Shown here in pieces: positions 61,697 to 64,000 of a DNA stretch of 64,000 nucleotides. Both the position numbers and the translations under genes were made by a program. The notes below the pieces were generated by a model that did no database searches, was not told the origin of the DNA, and saw only the letters and a list, made by a program, of their open reading frames with translations. Every line of letters starts with the position of its first letter. The stretch's first letter is position 1. Source of the stretch: Perilla frutescens (Eukaryota; Streptophyta; Magnoliopsida; Lamiales; Lamiaceae); the NCBI GenBank assembly GCA_026008535.1, contig BRKX01000011.1, positions 45,368,183-45,432,182 of the forward strand, read 5' to 3'.

Positions 61697-64000
61697 TGTA
61701 ACACCCCAGATTTTCCATTAAGGTTTAGAGGATTCTTAATGATAATTAAGAAGTTAAGGAATAAAATTAATTAAGGGGCAGTTTTCGTGAAAATCATCTT
61801 TTTGGAAAATTTGATCTTAATTCTTTTATGACCATTCATGGTCTCGTTAGAAAGGTTTTAACTCAAGGAGTATGCCAGTGTTTTCGGATTTTAATTCTGA
61901 AGTCAATTGAGTTCCCGGTGATGAAAAACGTATTTAAAGGATGAATAAATAGTAACTTTTGCGTGCGTTCGTGTTTTGAGAAATTTACGAAATCCTTCTC
62001 GTTGATCCGAGTCTAGTTCTGTCAGGCTCCTCTTATGGGAAATGACCCAAGGATTCCGTTGGCGTTCACGGATTACCATTCTGAGGTCAATCGAACGCTC
62101 GGGAGCAAAATCTGTCAGTCTAAGTGAATAGTAAAAAGTAATTCCAAAAAGGGAATCTTTGCTCGTCTTTCTTCAGACGACCTCGTCTTTTTCACGAATC
62201 AAGTTGGTTCACTAGTATTCGAGCCAATGAGTCTCCCGATATTTTTAGATTTCGTATTTGAGGTCATTTGGACCTCGACATCGAATAAAGCAGCTTTTAA
62301 CCGAACCCGGGGTGACTTTTGCAGTATTCTTGCACTGAAATGGCTTCCCTTGGAAGCCAAAGCTTTTCCTATAAATACAAGGCCACCCCCTTTAGCTTTC
62401 ATTGCTCATTTGTCATCTATTTCACTTCTAAATTGAGAGGGTGAGAAGCTTTGAAAGCCGAGAAGGTTCTGTCGAAGTAAAAAGATTTCTTCGTGAGTGT
62501 TCTTCAAGACGACGAGCGGAGTGGCGTGGAAGGGATGCGGTGAGGGAAGGTGCTAGGGACGCCGTTGGGTTGTAGCAGGCGGCTCTACCGCCGTTACAAC
62601 TCAACGAGACACCGAGCTAGCCATCTTCCTTCGACGCACCTAACCCCGTCCATTCTTGTTCATCGGTCTCGATCTCCATTTCTTTTTCTGTCTTTAAATT
62701 CTGTATTAACATTCAGTTCTTTACGTTCTTCGCGTTCTTCATTATTGCTCGTCTAGTTATATTTCAGCTTTTATTGAAAGTTCCAAGTTAATAACATTTA
62801 CGTTATATTTCTCGTTTTATTCCTGTCGTTATTATTCTTGAGATTATTCCCGTTAATTCCGTTTAATTTCCGTTCAAGCTGTATTTAGAGATTTCGTCGT
62901 TATTCTAAATATTTAAAGAGGATTATCGTGTTTACGTCGTTATAATGCCAAAATTTCTTTTAAAGTTAAAATCATGTTGTTGCATGTTAAATTCAAGTAT
63001 GTTGTTTTAAAAATCCGGGTTAATTGTTCTTCGTGTTCGTCGAAGAAATCAACGAACACGAAGAACAGACGAAGAACACGAGTAAAGAAACCCAGAAGAA
63101 GAGAGAGAGAAAAGAAGAGTGTGCGAGAGCCCCGCGGGAGGGGGGGGGCGTCGCCGTGCCACACCCCTCTCGGCCGCGCACGAGCCCGCCGGGGCTGGAA
63201 GCCCCGCGGCGGCGGGTGGCCCGCCGGGGCAAGGTAGCCCCGCGGCGCCCCCCCTCCCTTCTCCGTGTTGTTTTTCCACCGTTTCTTTTAAGGCTATTTT
63301 CGTACCCCCTTCTCGAGTTTTTCAAGCTTTTCAAATCGTGTTATTTCCAAGTTATTTTCAAGTTAAATTTTAGAGAAGCAATCAAGATATTCTCAGTTTA
63401 TTTCGAGTAATCTATTCAAGTTATTCTTTGTCTGAAAATTGGGAAATCAAGTCGAGATGTTCTTTAAATAAATTCTTCTCAAAATTTATAAAGTCATAAA
63501 GTCTTGCAATCTGTAAATAAATCTTAGATTTTAGTCTTCGAGAAAAATATCATTATTTCTCGCTTTAGATAGTCGATTTCTTCAAAGGAGGTCACTAAGT
63601 CGATGTTTCGACTTTTGTAGGAGGAAGTGAGCCTCGTAGAAAATCGGAGAAGAATCTTCAACTCGTTACTTCATCTTCTGTCAAGTAATCGAGGTGGGTA
63701 AATCTATACTCATCTAAAGTTTGAGCTAATAAGCTCTAGAAGCATATAGGGCAAATGAAATATCCAATAAAATATTTTGCTCTGCCTGATTGATCTCTGT
63801 ACAAGGAAGGAAGAAAATGAAAAATATTATATGTTGCTTGAGCTCTCAAAGCATGTTTAGAAATGTTAGAATTATTTAAGTGTTGTTTATGCTAGCATGG
63901 GGTAATTAGAATTGCTTAAATTGCAATTTATGATTATGTCCGTTCATTTCTTCGTATCTGAATGTTGGATTTTGCTAAAGTTTATTTAGCTAATTAAGCA
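61697..64000 (+). repeat. 3' LTR of C (first 2304 bases)
   Basis: Near-identical to 52812 onward, lacking about 36 bases near 61770 and about 21 bases in the GC-rich island. TATAAATA lies at 62370. It is cut by the window end about 1 kb before its expected 3' edge. Confidence 0.95.

Larger units (their letters stand above)
52812..64000 (+). mobile_element. Element C: Ty3/gypsy, same family as D, runs off the edge
   Basis: 5' LTR 52812-56163, primer site, pre-gag ORF, degraded gag, missing protease, degraded RT/RNase H/integrase, intact tail, polypurine tract, and 3' LTR from 61697 cut by the window end. The LTR pair is very similar while the interior is heavily damaged. It is inserted in K. 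If simple, a TTATT duplication should follow its 3' LTR about 1 kb past the window. Confidence 0.92.

Overview
The window is intergenic DNA from a plant nuclear genome, most likely a eudicot with a large, repeat-rich genome. No host gene, tRNA or rRNA was found. Almost every base can be assigned to LTR retrotransposons inserted into one another. I call the window-level elements F, D, A, B, E, K and C; these are my labels, not database names. Evidence for a plant: Ty3/gypsy polyproteins with a chromodomain-like integrase tail, a CRM-like chromovirus with TGATG...CATCA LTR ends, a Sirevirus-like Ty1/copia element with an extra ORF after pol, initiator-Met primer sites, and A+T-rich sequence with TATAAATA promoters.

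Layout: (1) 1-1141, an edge-truncated minus-strand LTR. (2) 1142-1629, unassigned. (3) about 1630-5218, element F (gypsy, +), cut off in its protease by D. (4) 5219-14861, element D (gypsy, -): 3' LTR, then pol and gag read leftward. A copia solo LTR (8677-10090) lies in its pol, and it is cut in its pre-gag ORF by A. (5) 14862-42173, element A (gypsy, +). Its 5' LTR is split by element B (15659-24665, gypsy, +). Its pol is split by element E (30361-38595, CRM-like gypsy, -, perfect ATCTA target duplication). Its 3' LTR is cut by K. (6) 42174-52811, element K (copia, +): 5' LTR, gag, pol and an extra ORF region with its own promoter-like sequence. Its 3' LTR is not in view because C inserted first. 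(7) 52812-64000, element C (gypsy, +, same family as D), running off the right edge inside its 3' LTR. The nesting is therefore F > D > A > K > C, with B and E also inside A.

All coding regions carry lesions, and none looks autonomous. B is the best preserved: one 1377-codon frame with five stops, but its integrase core is deleted. E has few lesions. D, F, C and K have lost catalytic residues, frames or whole domains.

The most unusual signals are not protein-coding. They are: an array of about eleven short inverted repeats with paired compensatory changes in the leader of A (27062-27525); a pre-gag ORF that appears in F, D, A and C and seems to be one diverged family; a 26-27 nt stem-loop conserved between pre-gag and gag in A, C and D; a second conserved stem-loop near the LTR 3' ends; and a promoter-like block (G-box, CCGTT/AACGG cluster, TATA) directly upstream of the extra ORF of K. 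All identities and homologies were judged by eye. No alignment or database search was run.
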